Assembly (NCBI GenBank): GCA_905116865.2
Contig: CAJHNH020002669.1
Location: 124,001-188,000, forward strand
Length of the DNA: 64,000 bases
Direction: 5' to 3'
From: Candidula unifasciata
Taxonomy: Eukaryota; Mollusca; Gastropoda; Stylommatophora; Geomitridae
Shown one piece after another: positions 1-10,489 of this stretch. A program made the position numbers and the translations under genes. Position 1 is the stretch's first letter; the number at the start of each line of letters is the position of its first letter. The notes under the pieces were generated by a model that was not told the DNA's origin, ran no database searches, and saw nothing but the letters and a program-made list of their open reading frames with translations.

Positions 1-80
1 TTGTGCATGAATCGGACATCGAACACAGCGTAGCGACATTGTCTGTTTGCCTCTGCTTGCTTCAGCATGGCCACAAAGTC

Positions 81-440
81 GTCGTATGTTTTATCTGAGA
101 CAACACGAAAGTTGTATGTTTTATCTGAGACAACACGAAAATTGTATGTTTTATCTGAGACAACACGAAAATTGTTGCCAATATTTTTTGAGACAACGCA
201 AAGTTGTATGTTTTATCGGAGACAACACGAAAATTGTATGTTTTTTCTGAGACAACACAAAGTTGTATGTTTTATCGGAGACAACACGAAAATTGTATGT
301 TTTTTCAGAGACAACACAAAGTTGTATGTTTTATCGGAGACAACACGAAAATTGTATGTTTTTTCGGAGACAACACAAAGTTGTATGTTTTATCGGAGAC
401 AACACGAAAGTTGTATGTTTTTTTCTGAGACAACGCAAAG
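81..440. repeat. 30-bp minisatellite, about 12 units
   Basis: Tandem units of about 30 bp carrying TTGTATGTTTTATC and GAGACAACACGAAA. Later units alternate two versions (TTTTATCGG and TTTTTTC). The small Cys/Tyr-rich ORFs here are repeat translations. Confidence 0.95.
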
Positions 441-534
441 TCACACAGCCGATATTCTCTTTAAAATTAGAATACCATGTGACTACCAGCCAATGAAAAG
501 ATAGGGGAAATTCCCAAAACGTCGAGGTAACGAC

Positions 535-780
535 GATTTTTAACTCCAAATTTTGCCCGGGCAGCGCCTTTAGACTACTACTTTCGATTTCCAACTGCCA
601 AAGTATTTGTTACGTGCGCAACAATACACACGGGCGACCGATCTCACTACCCAGAGACGAGGAAAAATTACTAGAAGTCCACGTGGAAAAATCCTAGCCT
701 TCAACGGGGGCCTGAACCCGGGACCGCCAGCACTGGAGGCGGATGCCATGACACGAGACCGCTAACCCCTCACCTCCTAC
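535..780 (-). repeat. SINE-A copy (tRNA-headed), reverse orientation
   Basis: On the minus strand a tRNA-like head (B-box-like GGTTCAGGCCC) is followed by GACTTCTAGTAATTT, TCTGGGTAGTGAGATCG and GCACGTAACAAATAC. The same body recurs at 10075-10435 and 29515-30550. Confidence 0.75.
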
Positions 781-1260
781 CAACAATGCATGTTGTAATA
801 AACGCCAACAGAAGGTTGGGTGAGACTGACAACGTCATTCTGCAGAAAACTAGCAGAACAATTCGACAAATACTGGAGCCACTTATAAAGCGCTTGACGT
901 CAGTTCGTAGAATGAACACAATCCAAAATCAAATGAGATCGAGACCAGAAAACGTCACCACAAATATAGCTGAAAGGAAAGTGAGCAGAAATGTGAACGG
1001 ACCTAGCTGAAAGTGGTCAACGAAAGAGAATTTGAATTTGAATTAGTTCGTAGTAGCCATTTAGTTCTCTGTGAGCCGAAAGGAAGAGGAATAAAAAGAA
1101 GAGGAAGCAGGAGAAGACAAGAAAAAAGAAAAAGACGACGACGAAGAAAAAAAAAAAATACAGTTAGAAGACGGAACAAACGTGTTATAATACAGTCAGG
1201 ATTATCAGTGCCTGTCTCAAATGATTATCTACTTGTTTTGTTATTGGTGGTTTGGTAGTT
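781..1260. other. Unassigned stretch, purine-rich in part
   Basis: No gene recognised. 1080-1165 is an A/G-rich run that yields a very basic low-complexity ORF, which I do not regard as coding. Confidence 0.6.
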
Positions 1261-1445
1261 GTACCCCACCAGGACATCACACAAGCGATAAACAACACAA
1301 AGTGCCACCATGTGGATGAGGATCACCCGTGCAGAGGTCCCAGAAAACCCCCTTCAGCCGTTAAGCGATATCTATGGCTAGGCCAAATCTATGCCCCGGC
1401 TATATTCAGGGCTCCCGCAGAAACCAGGCTGGAGCTTTAAATTAA
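1261..1445 (+). repeat. DR1 dispersed repeat, copy 1 (diverged)
   Basis: Begins ACCCCACCAGGACATCACAC and continues GCCACCATGTGGATGAGGAT. This is one of eight copies in the window, all on the plus strand. It has a short deletion, and its 3-prime hairpin is poorly kept. Confidence 0.85.
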
Positions 1446-1603
1446 TTTTTTTTCTCTTTTTATTTTTCAAAAATAACTTCAAGATAGAAGGAGTCTACCA
1501 GCACAACATTTCTTGCTTCGTTTGTGACGGGCTTTTGCAATGAGCTGTACAGTCGCACAAACACCCTCATGGTAAGTTGAAAAAATTATAAGGCACATCT
1601 GAG

Positions 1604-2170
1604 TGTCATCATCATGTAGCAGGTCCTTTGCAGAACGTCGCTCTTATCACAGTCTGTCTGACAGAAACTCGGTCTCCCACTAGTTCTCCCGCCTTATGTA
1701 CTTTCACACTCAAAGAGTCACTTTTATCATATGCCCAGCTTCGTGTCGGTCGACCCCTGCCCCTCCTTCTTGGCACCATGCCTTCTGCTATAATTTTTCC
1801 AGTCCGTCGTGGCGCTTGATATGACCAAAATATTTCAGCTTTCGAGAAAGGATGCTGTTTATTAGCCAATCTTCCTTGATGTTCAGATCTTTTAAGATGT
1901 CGATATTTCTCATCTTTGTCCAAGATATTCTGAGAATTCTTCTATAGCATTTCAGCTCAAAAAACCTCATTCTCTTTCTTAAGGACTGAGAGATAGTCCA
2001 CGACTCACATCCGTATGTAGCCACCGGGAAGATGCATGCTCTCACAATTCTAATTTTTATCTCCTTGCTGGTGCTAAAATATAGACTTTTAAGGCTGTTT
2101 AATCTTCCGAGTGTACCTGTCAAAATATTGAATGCCGTAGAACGAATACTCCAAAGATAATAATCATAAT
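1604..2170 (-). mobile_element. LINE-1-type family L1, 3-prime end of reverse-transcriptase ORF
   Basis: Minus-strand translation gives TGTLGRLNSLKSLYFSTSKE, RACIFPVATYGCESWTISQS, CYRRILRISWTK, DWLINSILSRKLKYFGHIKR and RGRGRPTRSW, the typical C-terminal tail of a non-LTR retrotransposon polyprotein. A frame change occurs around HDGLEK. The element ends in an (ATG)n tail at about 1606. It is a dead 5-prime-truncated copy. The name L1 here is a local label, not the mammalian LINE1. Confidence 0.88.
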
Positions 2171-2245
2171 AAAAAATTGCATCCCACGATGGGGACGACA
2201 TGATAATATTAGGTATTGTTATTAGAAGGTAAGTAATTAACTTTT

Positions 2246-2930
2246 ACCCCACCAGGACATCACACAAGCGATAAACACCCGGTGACACAAAATGCCACCA
2301 TGTGGATGAGGATCACCCGTGGAGAGGTCCCAGAAACCCCTTTCAGGAGTTATGGCCAAATCTATGGCCTAGGCCATATTCAGGGCCCCCGGTAAAAGCC
2401 AGATTGGGGTTTCAAACAAGAAATTGCATATTCCACATAGGGATGGTAATAATAAATACTGTTACTGACTGACTTTTTACCCCACCAGGACATCACACAA
2501 GCGACAAACACCCGATGACACAAAATGCCACCATGTGGATGAGGATCACCGTGGAGAGGTCCCAGAAACCGCGTTCAGACATTTGGCCACATTTATGGCC
2601 TGCCTATATTGCGGCCAATGGCAAAAACCAGGGTGGGGCTTCAAATAACAAAAAATTTCGTCCTAAAAAGGACGAAATTGAATATACACCCGTGCAATAC
2701 TGTTACTGGACGGACGGACGGACTTTCTACCCTACCAGAACATCACACAAGCGATAAACACCCGAAGACACAAAGTGCCACCATGTGGATGAGGATCGCC
2801 GTGGAGAGGTCCCAGAAACCTGCGTTCAGACAATTGGCCATATTTATGGCCTGCCTATATTGCGGCCCCTGGCAAAAGCCAGGGTTGGGCTTCAAATAAC
2901 CAAAAATTTTGCCCTAAAAAGGACAAAACT
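2246..2930 (+). repeat. DR1 dispersed repeat, copies 2-4 in tandem
   Basis: Three copies start at 2246, 2479 and 2729, each about 190-200 bp, separated by short spacers containing TACTGTTACTG. Copy 3 has a near-perfect hairpin TTTCGTCC-TAAAAA-GGACGAAA. Copy 4 has CCCTGGC-AAAA-GCCAGGG. The short ORFs over them are not genes. Confidence 0.9.
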
Positions 2931-3017
2931 GGATAATACATAATACTGTTACTGTTGCCACCTTTCCGTCCCTTGCTCATGTTCTCCCAAACAAAACAAT
3001 TCTGAAAGCGGCCATAC

Positions 3018-3153
3018 CGTGTCCGGCTTTCTCCTCCACGATGATAGTTCTAAGGTCCTCGCTGACCCTGTAGATGATGTACAGCCAGCGATGCCCCATC
3101 TTGATCTCCTCGAAGACCCGCAAACATTCGTCTGCCACAGCTACACCCGAGGC
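3018..3153 (-). CDS. ADF/cofilin-like protein, N-terminal coding exon (partial gene)
   Basis: The minus strand after an acceptor GATTGCAG reads ASGVAVADECLRVFEEIKMG, then HRWLYIIYRVSEDLRTIIVE and EKAGH. It ends in phase 1 at a GTATGG donor. This matches the start of the ADF/cofilin homology domain, an actin-severing and depolymerising fold. Family members begin M-ASGV.V.DE and continue with F..IK.G..HR..I. The initiating Met is expected in a separate upstream exon (higher coordinates), as in many animal cofilin genes where the first coding exon holds little more than ATG, and I cannot place it. No later cofilin exon is recognisable at 1-3000, so the gene either continues off the window or this is an exon relic. 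No stop or frameshift occurs inside the exon. The 75-residue ORF that includes it runs into intron at both ends. Confidence 0.72.
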
Positions 3154-3690
3154 CTGCAATCGGAAACCAACAGTTACAGTTAGCAGAATTATCTGCTTTG
3201 ACAAGAAAGTAATTAGATTACGGTTCTTGAAATTCCCAAGTCAGCGCGTGTTTGTGTCTTTTGTATGTGTTGGGTGTATGTAATCATTCACTGAAGCCTA
3301 GGAGACGTGGTTTTACAGATAATCCTGAAAATATCTTGGACAGCCAAAGAGAACGACCAGGATGTTCTGAATCCATCCTAAAAAGAAGGGGTGGGGGGTG
3401 GGGGAGGGTGTCATGTTATGAGAAGTGGGAACTGAAACATGTTGGGACAATGGAAATATATGTGGAAAAGGATAACTTTCTTGACAGTCTTTTGTCATAG
3501 CATGCAGAAGTGTCATGAAGAATATATTGTAGTGTCTCCCTCCCCCCCCCCCCCAGTATTTGTAGTCTGTAGGATTAACAGCTTAGGGATGAGAATAAAA
3601 CCACTGCAAATACGGGAAAGCCCGTACAATCGTACAGCCATACATCACACAGAACAATTATAGTGGGCCAACACAAAACTGTCAGGAAGT
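3154..3690. other. Upstream of cofilin exon, nothing recognised
   Basis: Contains a short G-rich run (about 3388-3410) and a C14 run near 3541. The missing cofilin first exon could lie here or further right, but I cannot identify it. Confidence 0.5.
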
Positions 3691-4075
3691 AACCTGTTGT
3701 CCAGTGTGGGTGCGTTGTGACGATCAGCTATACCGGGTGTCCAAAGTGGGTGCGTTGTGACGATCAACTAAACTGGGTGTCCAGTGTGAGTGGATTGTGA
3801 CGATCAGCTATACTGGGTGTCCAAATTGGGTGCGTTGTGACAATCAGTTATATTGGGTGTCCAAAGTGGGTGCGTTGTGACGATCAGCTATACTGAGTGT
3901 ACAAAGTGGGTGCGTTGTGACGATCAGCTATACTGGGTGTCCAGTATGAGTGGATTGTGACGATCAGCTATACTGGATGTCCAAATTGGGTGCGTTGTGA
4001 CAATCAGTTATACTCGGTGTCCAAAGTGGGTGCGTTGTGACGATCAGCTATACTGGGTGTCTAAAGCGGGTGTTT
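3690..4075. repeat. 40-bp minisatellite, about 9-10 units
   Basis: Units read GTGGGTGCGTTGTGACGATC then AGCTATACTGGGTGTCCAAA, with variants (CCAGTGTGAGTGG). Confidence 0.95.
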
Positions 4076-4117
4076 TTGTTATTTGCTTTACTGTTACAAT
4101 TGAGTAATGGACTCAAG

Positions 4118-4675
4118 GAGAAGAACGTTGACATCAAATATGAGGGCTGGTGTGGGAAATGTTGACATCAAATATGAGGGCTAATGTGGGAAATGTTGAC
4201 ATCAAATATGAAGGCTAGTGTGGGAGATGTTGACATCAAATATGAAGGCTAGTGTGGGAGATGTTGACATCAATATGAGTGCTGGTGTGGGAGATGTTGA
4301 CATCAATATGAGTGCTGGTGTGGGAGATGTTGACATCAATATGAGTGCTGGTGTGGAAGATGTTGACATCAAATATGAGGTCTGGTTTGGTAAATATTGA
4401 CATCAAATATGAGGGCTAGTGTGGGAAATGTTGATATAAAAAATGAGCGCTGGTGTGGGGAATGGTGACATCAAATATGAGGGCTGGTGTAGGAAATGTT
4501 GACAGCAAATATGAGGGCTTGTGTGGGAGATGTTGACATCAAATATGAGGGCTGGTGTGGGAGATGTTGACATAAAATATGAGAGCTGGTGTGGGGAATG
4601 TTGACATCAAATATGAGAGCTGGTGTGGGGAATGTTGACATTAATATGAGGGCTGGTGTGGGGAATGTTGACGTA
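4118..4675. repeat. 34-bp minisatellite, about 16 units
   Basis: Units of TGTTGACATCAAATATGAGG plus GCTGGTGTGGGAAA, with 1-3 bp length variants. It follows the 40-bp array after only about 40 bp but is unrelated in sequence. Confidence 0.95.
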
Positions 4676-4889
4676 TTGTAAATTCTCACGAAGCAAAGTA
4701 CAATAAATCTTTCTCATGGCAGGTTATCATTTTACAATTTGTTTTTCACGTAAAAGAAACGTGATGGGGCTTAGTAGAAGTTCTTTAGCGATACGGACAT
4801 TTGGCAGGGGCTGTAATCTCTGGATGTCAGCATTCACGAGTTTGTCTCCCCTTGAGATTGTAAGTGGGGTAAATATGTGCCTGCCCGAG

Positions 4890-5035
4890 ATAATACCGAG
4901 CAGTGATTCTCAAAGGTGATAAACAGCAGTGGTGATAAGACACACCCCTGTCTTACTCCAGATGTCACTGTGAAAGGATTAGATGTTCCCTGATTTATTC
5001 TAACTACACTTCTACAATTCTGTCTTAATGTTAAA
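4890..5035 (-). mobile_element. LINE reverse-transcriptase fragment (GVRQGCVLSPLL motif)
   Basis: The minus strand reads NPFTVTSGVRQGCVLSPLLF, the conserved RT motif before the YADD box of non-LTR elements. It breaks soon after, so this is a relic. Confidence 0.7.
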
Positions 5036-5039
5036 TGCC

Positions 5040-5155
5040 GAATTAAGAATTGACATCATAGCATTCGGAACACCCCAATAAGCGTTCCGTCCCCATCTTC
5101 AGCAGCAAACGAAGAGTTCCAACTACGATGGTACCAGTTTCTGTCTTAATAATTT
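5040..5155 (-). mobile_element. LINE family L5 3-prime fragment
   Basis: Shares GAATTGACATCATAGCATTC and CCATCTTCAGCAGCAAACGA with copies at 7500-7640, 18700-19190, 21640-21730, 39570-39690 and 50440-50525. In the better copies this encodes a C-terminal H-WECPKCC-like end. Confidence 0.6.
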
Positions 5156-5249
5156 TAGTCAAATGCTTTTGTCACGGCCAGCTCCAGAATATATACAGCC
5201 GGACGTGGTTTTTGTCTGCTATCCCTGTCAACGTCAGGTAATGAATTAA

Positions 5250-5490
5250 GCTACAAAAAGCATGTCGTAAGAGTCGACTAATTGGTAGCTTCCTTTGAAG
5301 TCGGAGTGCATCTGCCTGAGAGGCAAGGAACCAAAAGTCTGCATTCAAGTGAATCAGATCTGTAAAACTGATGCACACGCAACACTCAGGTTCTGGAGCA
5401 GGACTGCAGTCCAGGTGTGGACGAACAACAAGAACTTGCCGCCAGAGTGTACAGCTGGTGAACGCGAAGAAGAAAGCAGAAGAAGTCCGG
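5250..5490 (+). repeat. SINE-B copy
   Basis: Reads CATGTCGTAAGAGTCGACTA, GAAGTCGGAGTGCATCTGCC, CTGCATTCAAGTGAATCAGA and ends GTGAACGCGAAGAAGAAAGC. One of about 13 copies of an approximately 290-bp family ending in an AAGAAG-type tail. Confidence 0.85.
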
Positions 5491-6600
5491 AAGTGAGCTT
5501 TGGCACTGCTTCGTCAATAGTAGATTCAAAGGACGTATGGTTCTATTATTATGCCGTTTGCACGACAGCGTTTGTTTCGTTTAGATTTTGTCCAACTTTT
5601 TTAAGCTTCCTCCGTGGGATGATGACTGGAGATAAACATGTTACATGACCGCTCCGTTTCACTACAACTTTTTAGTAGATTATGATTATATGGGGCCCGC
5701 TTACAAAGGCGTACAGCATAGGGGTGCCCCATTTCCCCTCTTGCCCCCTCGGGGACGCCCCCTCCCCCTTTCCAGCCATATCGTAAGTATGTCCCAGCTT
5801 TTTCAGTCGGTGAGTCAGGATGTGCATATTACGAGAAAGCTATAAGATCAGTGTATTGTTTGAGCGGTTCTCTTAATATGATTGGGGCATCCGCTAGCCC
5901 AACAACTAGGCTGACATGTCCTGTTTTCACCGCTAAAGTCCCGTTTTTAGGTGCGCCCTGGTCGTCCAGTCGGCGCGCGAAAAATGACTACAATCGTCGC
6001 GTTTTGTAAACATCAAGGAATCAGCTCGAGAATACACTTGGTCATACCTGCGGACCTTACTCACGTCACTACAAAGTTTTAGATCCTTCTAATGCATGAA
6101 ATGCGTTGATGAGAATTTTAGTAGCATTATAGTGGAGTGTTTTTTCTCTTCCCCAATCCAGTTGAGAAGTATTTTGTTTCGTAATTTCTTGGTGTCAATA
6201 GTTCGTGTTTTTAAAGTAGCATTGCTGAACGAGTTTTTAAAAGGAGTAGAAAATTATAGGTAAAAAAGTTGGTAAGAAACAACAAACAGTTTATGTTAGC
6301 TTTACAAAATCGATCACAATAAACAAACAAAGGACGTTGCGGCGATTAGCCTTCATCAGCACATAAAGAACAATACAGTACACATACACAAATATACTCT
6401 AACTATGAAGTGACTACATAGGACTAATGTACAAACTTACAAATAAAATGCGAAAATAGACTTTCTCTCCCCCCCCCCCCCCCACCCCTCTCCAAACCTC
6501 CCCTTGTCACATTTTCCCGCATTTTTGGCTTTTTCTTAACAAACCAAACTATAAATTAGAAAATGACTAGACCGATACAGAAAGTTAATATCAACAGAAC
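5491..6600. other. Unassigned stretch
   Basis: No gene or named repeat recognised. It contains a C-rich segment at about 5728-5780 and a C run at about 6470-6483. Confidence 0.5.
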
Positions 6601-7085
6601 GGAACAATACAGGCAGTAGAATGATGTAGCAAATACCCACTTACCGCTACAGAGAAGTGATTGCAGCCAATAGCTGAGGAAACAGGACATCCACAAAACT
6701 GAACAATGCAGAAAGTAGACATTCACAGAACGGAACAATACAGAAAGTAGACATCCACAGAACGGAACAATACAGAAAGTAGAAATCCACAGAACGGAAC
6801 AATACAGAAAGTAGACATTCACAGAACGGAACAAGGCAGAAAGAAGACATCCACAGAACGGAACAAGACAGAAAGAAGACATCCACAGAACAGAATAATA
6901 CAGAAAGTAGACATCCACAGAACGGAACAATACAGAAAGTAGATATCCACAGTACAGAACAATACAGAAAGAAGACATTTACAGAACGCAACAATACAGA
7001 AAGTAGAATGATGTAGCAAATACACACTTACCATTAGAGAGAAGCGATTGGAGCCAGTAGTTGAGGAAATGAAGATATCCACACC
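6600..7085. repeat. 32-bp minisatellite flanked by an 85-bp duplication
   Basis: About 9 units of CAGAAAGTAGACATCCACAG plus AACGGAACAATA occupy 6700-7000. The segment beginning AGTAGAATGATGTAGCAAAT occurs on both sides (about 6613 and 6999), so the array sits inside a duplicated unit of about 388 bp. Confidence 0.92.
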
Positions 7086-7499
7086 ACGCTCCGATGTAGT
7101 GAGTAATCAGTCCCAACACTAGAAAGCCTCTCGTTTGCGTCACTGATATTTTCCTTTCTTTCTTACCTGCGCCTGTCTAAAGTGCGCAAAACGCGAGAGG
7201 TAGAAACAACCGGAGCTGCTTGAAGTACTCACGACAAAAACTTACACGTGAGGTGGGGTAGCGTGTGAGCTGAGGTGTTTAGATTTTGCACAACTTTGGA
7301 TTTTTAGCGAGGCGTATAATGCATAGTGATTTCTAAGCATATTACATACATAAATAAACATGCTAAAAACTACGTAACGGATTCATTCATAGTATACAGC
7401 TCGTATACAATTGGAGTGACTAGTTTGATCCGAGTAAGCCTATCTTCTTCTTCTTTTTCTTCCTCTACTTCTTCTTTTGTCGTCTCACTGTTACCAGGT

Positions 7500-7645
7500 T
7501 GTAGCTGAGTGTCGTGGTTTCCAGATGGTGACTGGTACTATTAGTATTGGAGCTCTGCACTGGCTGCTGAAGATGAGGATGGAGCACGCATGGGAATGCC
7601 CCAAGTGCTGTGATATATTCTTGACTCAACTCAGCTCAACTGTCG
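7500..7645 (+). mobile_element. LINE family L5, C-terminal coding end
   Basis: The frame VTGTISIGALHWLLKMRMEH then AWECPKCCD matches the C-terminal, Cys-rich end that follows the RNase H domain in some non-LTR elements. It is a short relic. Confidence 0.65.
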
Positions 7646-7684
7646 TGGTTTTTCTGTATTTGTCTTGCGCTCCTCGAGTGGCTT

Positions 7685-8100
7685 AGGGGATGGATTTGTT
7701 AATAATTTTCCATGTTTCTGCTGAACCATTTATCCATGTCTTTCTTGGTGTTCCTCTTGCCTTCCTCTCAGATGTTCTGTTGTAAAAGGTCTCAGATGCA
7801 GTCTAGTCTAACTGCATTCTTACTAAATGGCTGAACCATTTCATTCTTTGTGTGTCAATATAATCAAGACATGGTCTTATTCCAACTTTCTCTCTAATGC
7901 TGGTATTCGTAACCCTATCCTTTCTTGTGTTGTTAGTGACCTTGCGGAGACAACGCATTTCACATGTGGTTATTTTCTGTTCTTGTGCCCTTTACATTGT
8001 CCATGTTTGGCACTAATAACATAAAGTAGGGATAAGGATGCTATTAATCATTTGCTGTTATGCTTGAAGGGAGACACTTGGGTGTCTAAGCAGTGGAGCT
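7685..8100 (-). mobile_element. LINE family L3, reverse-transcriptase tail
   Basis: The minus strand reads EMRCLRKVTNNTRKDRVTNT, REKVGIRPCLDYIDTQRMKW, FSHLVRMQ and later RKARGTPRKTWI, the standard post-RT tail (WxGHxxR and GxPRKxW motifs). In-frame stops show it is dead. Confidence 0.75.
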
Positions 8101-8269
8101 AACTGGTAGGTGACAGCATTTGCCTTATGAAAGCGCGCTTCTATTTCTCTATCAAATCGGCCATCCTCTGTAAATATACTTCCTAAATATTTAATTTCTA
8201 AGCCTAAATAAAAGAATAAATAATTTATCATCATTATGTGCCATGCTGGTACGTGTCAAGGGTCATATT

Positions 8270-8432
8270 TGGTCTCCCCGTGGGGGTTATGGGGCTCCAT
8301 TTGGAGAACAGTTGCTCAGCCCCCTTACACGCATGTCGTAGGGGCCAAACATTATGTCTGCCAGATTCTAGAATAAGTCCAAAGGGTGACAACAATCACA
8401 AATTTCCTCATGAGTTTACGGCCGGTAAACGT
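8270..8432 (+). repeat. SINE-B copy, internally deleted
   Basis: Has the CCCGTGGGGGTTATGGGGC head, CATGTCGTAGG and the end GTTTACGGCCGGTAAACGTG, with the middle missing. Its A/G tail runs directly into the GAA array. Confidence 0.6.
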
Positions 8433-8790
8433 GAAGAAGAAGAAGAAGAAGAAGAAGAAGAAGAAGAAGAAGAAGAAGAAGAAGAAGAAGAAGAAGAAGA
8501 AGAAGAAGAAGAAGAAGAAGAAGAAGAAGAAAAAAGAAGAAGAAGAAAAAGAAGAAGAAGAAAAAGAAGAAGAAGAAGAAGAAGAAGAAGAAGAAGAAGA
8601 AGAAGAAGAAGAAGAAGAAGAAGAAGAAGAAGAAGAAGAAGAAAAAGAAGAAGAAGAAGAAGAAGAAGAAGAAAGCAGCAGCTGCAGCAGCAGCAGCAGA
8701 AGAAGAAGAAGAAGAAGAAGAAGAAGAAGAAGAAGAAGAAGAAGAAGAAGAAGAAGAAGAAGAAAAGGAAGAAGAAGAAGAAGAAATAAA
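8433..8790. repeat. (GAA)n microsatellite, about 355 bp
   Basis: Almost pure GAA/AAG with a short GCAGCAGCTGCAGCAGCAGC island near 8675-8700. It reads open in several frames as poly-Glu, poly-Lys, poly-Arg, poly-Phe, poly-Leu or poly-Ser, none of which is a credible gene. Confidence 0.98.
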
Positions 8791-9235
8791 ATGTAATGTA
8801 ATACCACAATATCTACTTTTTTATGTTATCAATCTACGTGAGATTTAACCAGGACAATTAAACTTCTGCAAAGATTTGAACAAAGAAAATTACATGCACA
8901 GAAAGTAAAACAAACACTTTCTAGGACATAAATCAATCATGCCCAGCGACTTTCTGTTTTATCTCTCCTTCCCATACTAGATAAATATTTTATCTCAAAT
9001 AACCCGCCCGCCTCAACAAATTCCCTTATTTTATTTTACCTGCGAAGTTTGTCGATTGAGCTAAAAATAGACGCACGAGCCAAAAACACGTAAACATCTG
9101 TAGATTCATCATTCTACCTGCCGCTAGCCAATAACTTGGAGATTAGGAACCGTTCTTTTCACAACTTGCAAACCTTCTTGAAAGTATTACGCAAAGGAAT
9201 GTACGCCGGAGAATCCTTGAGTTCCTCATCTAAAT
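8791..9235. other. Unassigned stretch
   Basis: AT-rich, with nothing recognised. Confidence 0.5.
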
Positions 9236-9505
9236 CAGCAGGTGTTTTACAGAACGTCACTCTCGTCACGGCACTCCTGTTTCTCTGGACAATATACAGC
9301 CCTATGTGCTTTCATAGCCAATATCTTAATGTCTTGTATTCACTTTCGCTCGGTCAGCATATGCCTCGTTTTTCAGAAACTGTACCGTCCATCACCGTTC
9401 TCTCTAGGCCATTGCGCCGTTTGACGTGGCCAAAACGCACCAGCTTTCGAGATAGGGTGCTGTTAATGAGCCAGTTCTCCTTGATGCTTAGATGTGGAGA
9501 ACATC
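9236..9505 (-). mobile_element. LINE family L1 tail fragment
   Basis: The minus strand contains IKENWLINSTLSRKLVRFGH, then VKRRNGLER, colinear with the 1604-2170 copy but more diverged. Confidence 0.7.
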
Positions 9506-9589
9506 GCCGAATGAAGATTAACTCTGTAATGAAAAGGCAAATTATTTTCCATTGTAGGGTTCAGGATAGATTTGGTCTAAAAAGTAATT

Positions 9590-10070
9590 ACTAGAATTTG
9601 GTGCAGAAACATGGAACATTAAATTTGTAATTAAACAGTTTAGTGGTGACGCTGGAAATGTGGTGAAAAAGAATATAATGACCCATTCTGTGGAAAGAAA
9701 CAGAATCAAAGACACAGGCTCTGGAAAGACCGGATGGAAAGAAAGTTGCTAAGAGAAATTAAAAAGAGACAAGTGAACCATTGACCACATTAAGAAACAA
9801 AACTCTTATACAATCATTATGTATCGTACTGTTTCCACGACCTCGAGGGTTCCCCACAGTGTGCCCAAACGTCTCGTTTTCACTTGGGAAGTCCCGTTTT
9901 TATGAGAGTCCCTGCCGTCCGGTCGGCACTAAAAACTTAAGTTGTCCTGTTTTGTAAAAAATTGTTTTAGACACATTTAATGCCTGAAGAAAAAAATAAC
10001 CCCTCTCTCAGTGTTCAGTAATTCACTAATGAATATTCATTTGAACAGCACACAACGACTTCTCATTCAG
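9590..10070. other. Unassigned stretch, possible LINE debris
   Basis: 9600-9790 is A-rich and has a weak plus-strand match to a LINE tail (FGAETWNIK). The rest is unassigned. Confidence 0.35.
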
Positions 10071-10074
10071 GTAC

Positions 10075-10435
10075 CCTCGATGCATGGCGTCTGCCTTGAG
10101 TGCTGGAGGTTCCGAGTTCAGGACCAGTTGAAGTCTGGGATTTGTTAACATGGACTTCTAGTAATTTCCTCTGGTCTCTGGTTAGTGAGATCGCACGCCC
10201 GTGTGTACTGTTGCGAACGTAAAAAATCTCTTGGCTGCTGGAAATAACGGCGCTGACCGGGCAAAATTTGGTGTTTAAAATCTACCTAAAGTATTTCAGG
10301 ATCCTCGCCGGCTATGGAGTTCGTGCCCTGAGCTGCGATTCTTCTGACTCAGGCTAGAGTTAGAAGTAGAACGGAGCACTTATGGGTTACTACCCTTGTG
10401 CCATGTTGTTGATCCGTTGCTTAAACCTAAACGGC
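10075..10435 (+). repeat. SINE-A copy, near full length
   Basis: Head with GAGTTCAGGACCAGTTGAAG, body GACTTCTAGTAATTTCCTCT, GAACGTAAAAAATCTCTTGG, and 3-prime part GGAGCACTTATGGGTTACTA then TGTTGATCCGTTGC. This copy shows the uninterrupted structure of the family. Confidence 0.8.
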
Positions 10436-10489
10436 AACTTGACAACTGAGGACAGAATAATGGTTCTGGAATAACTGGGGGCCAGGGGA

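Noticed and set aside
1013..1258. An 81-residue basic ORF
   Set aside because: An A/G-rich low-complexity translation with no homology or splice support.
4901..4920. A hAT terminal end (CAGTGATTCTCAAAGG)
   Set aside because: The sequence is explained by a minus-strand reverse-transcriptase frame (GVRQGCVLSPLLF...), and no inverted partner was found.
8238..8809. Poly-Glu/Arg/Lys ORFs
   Set aside because: They are products of the GAA microsatellite on both strands.
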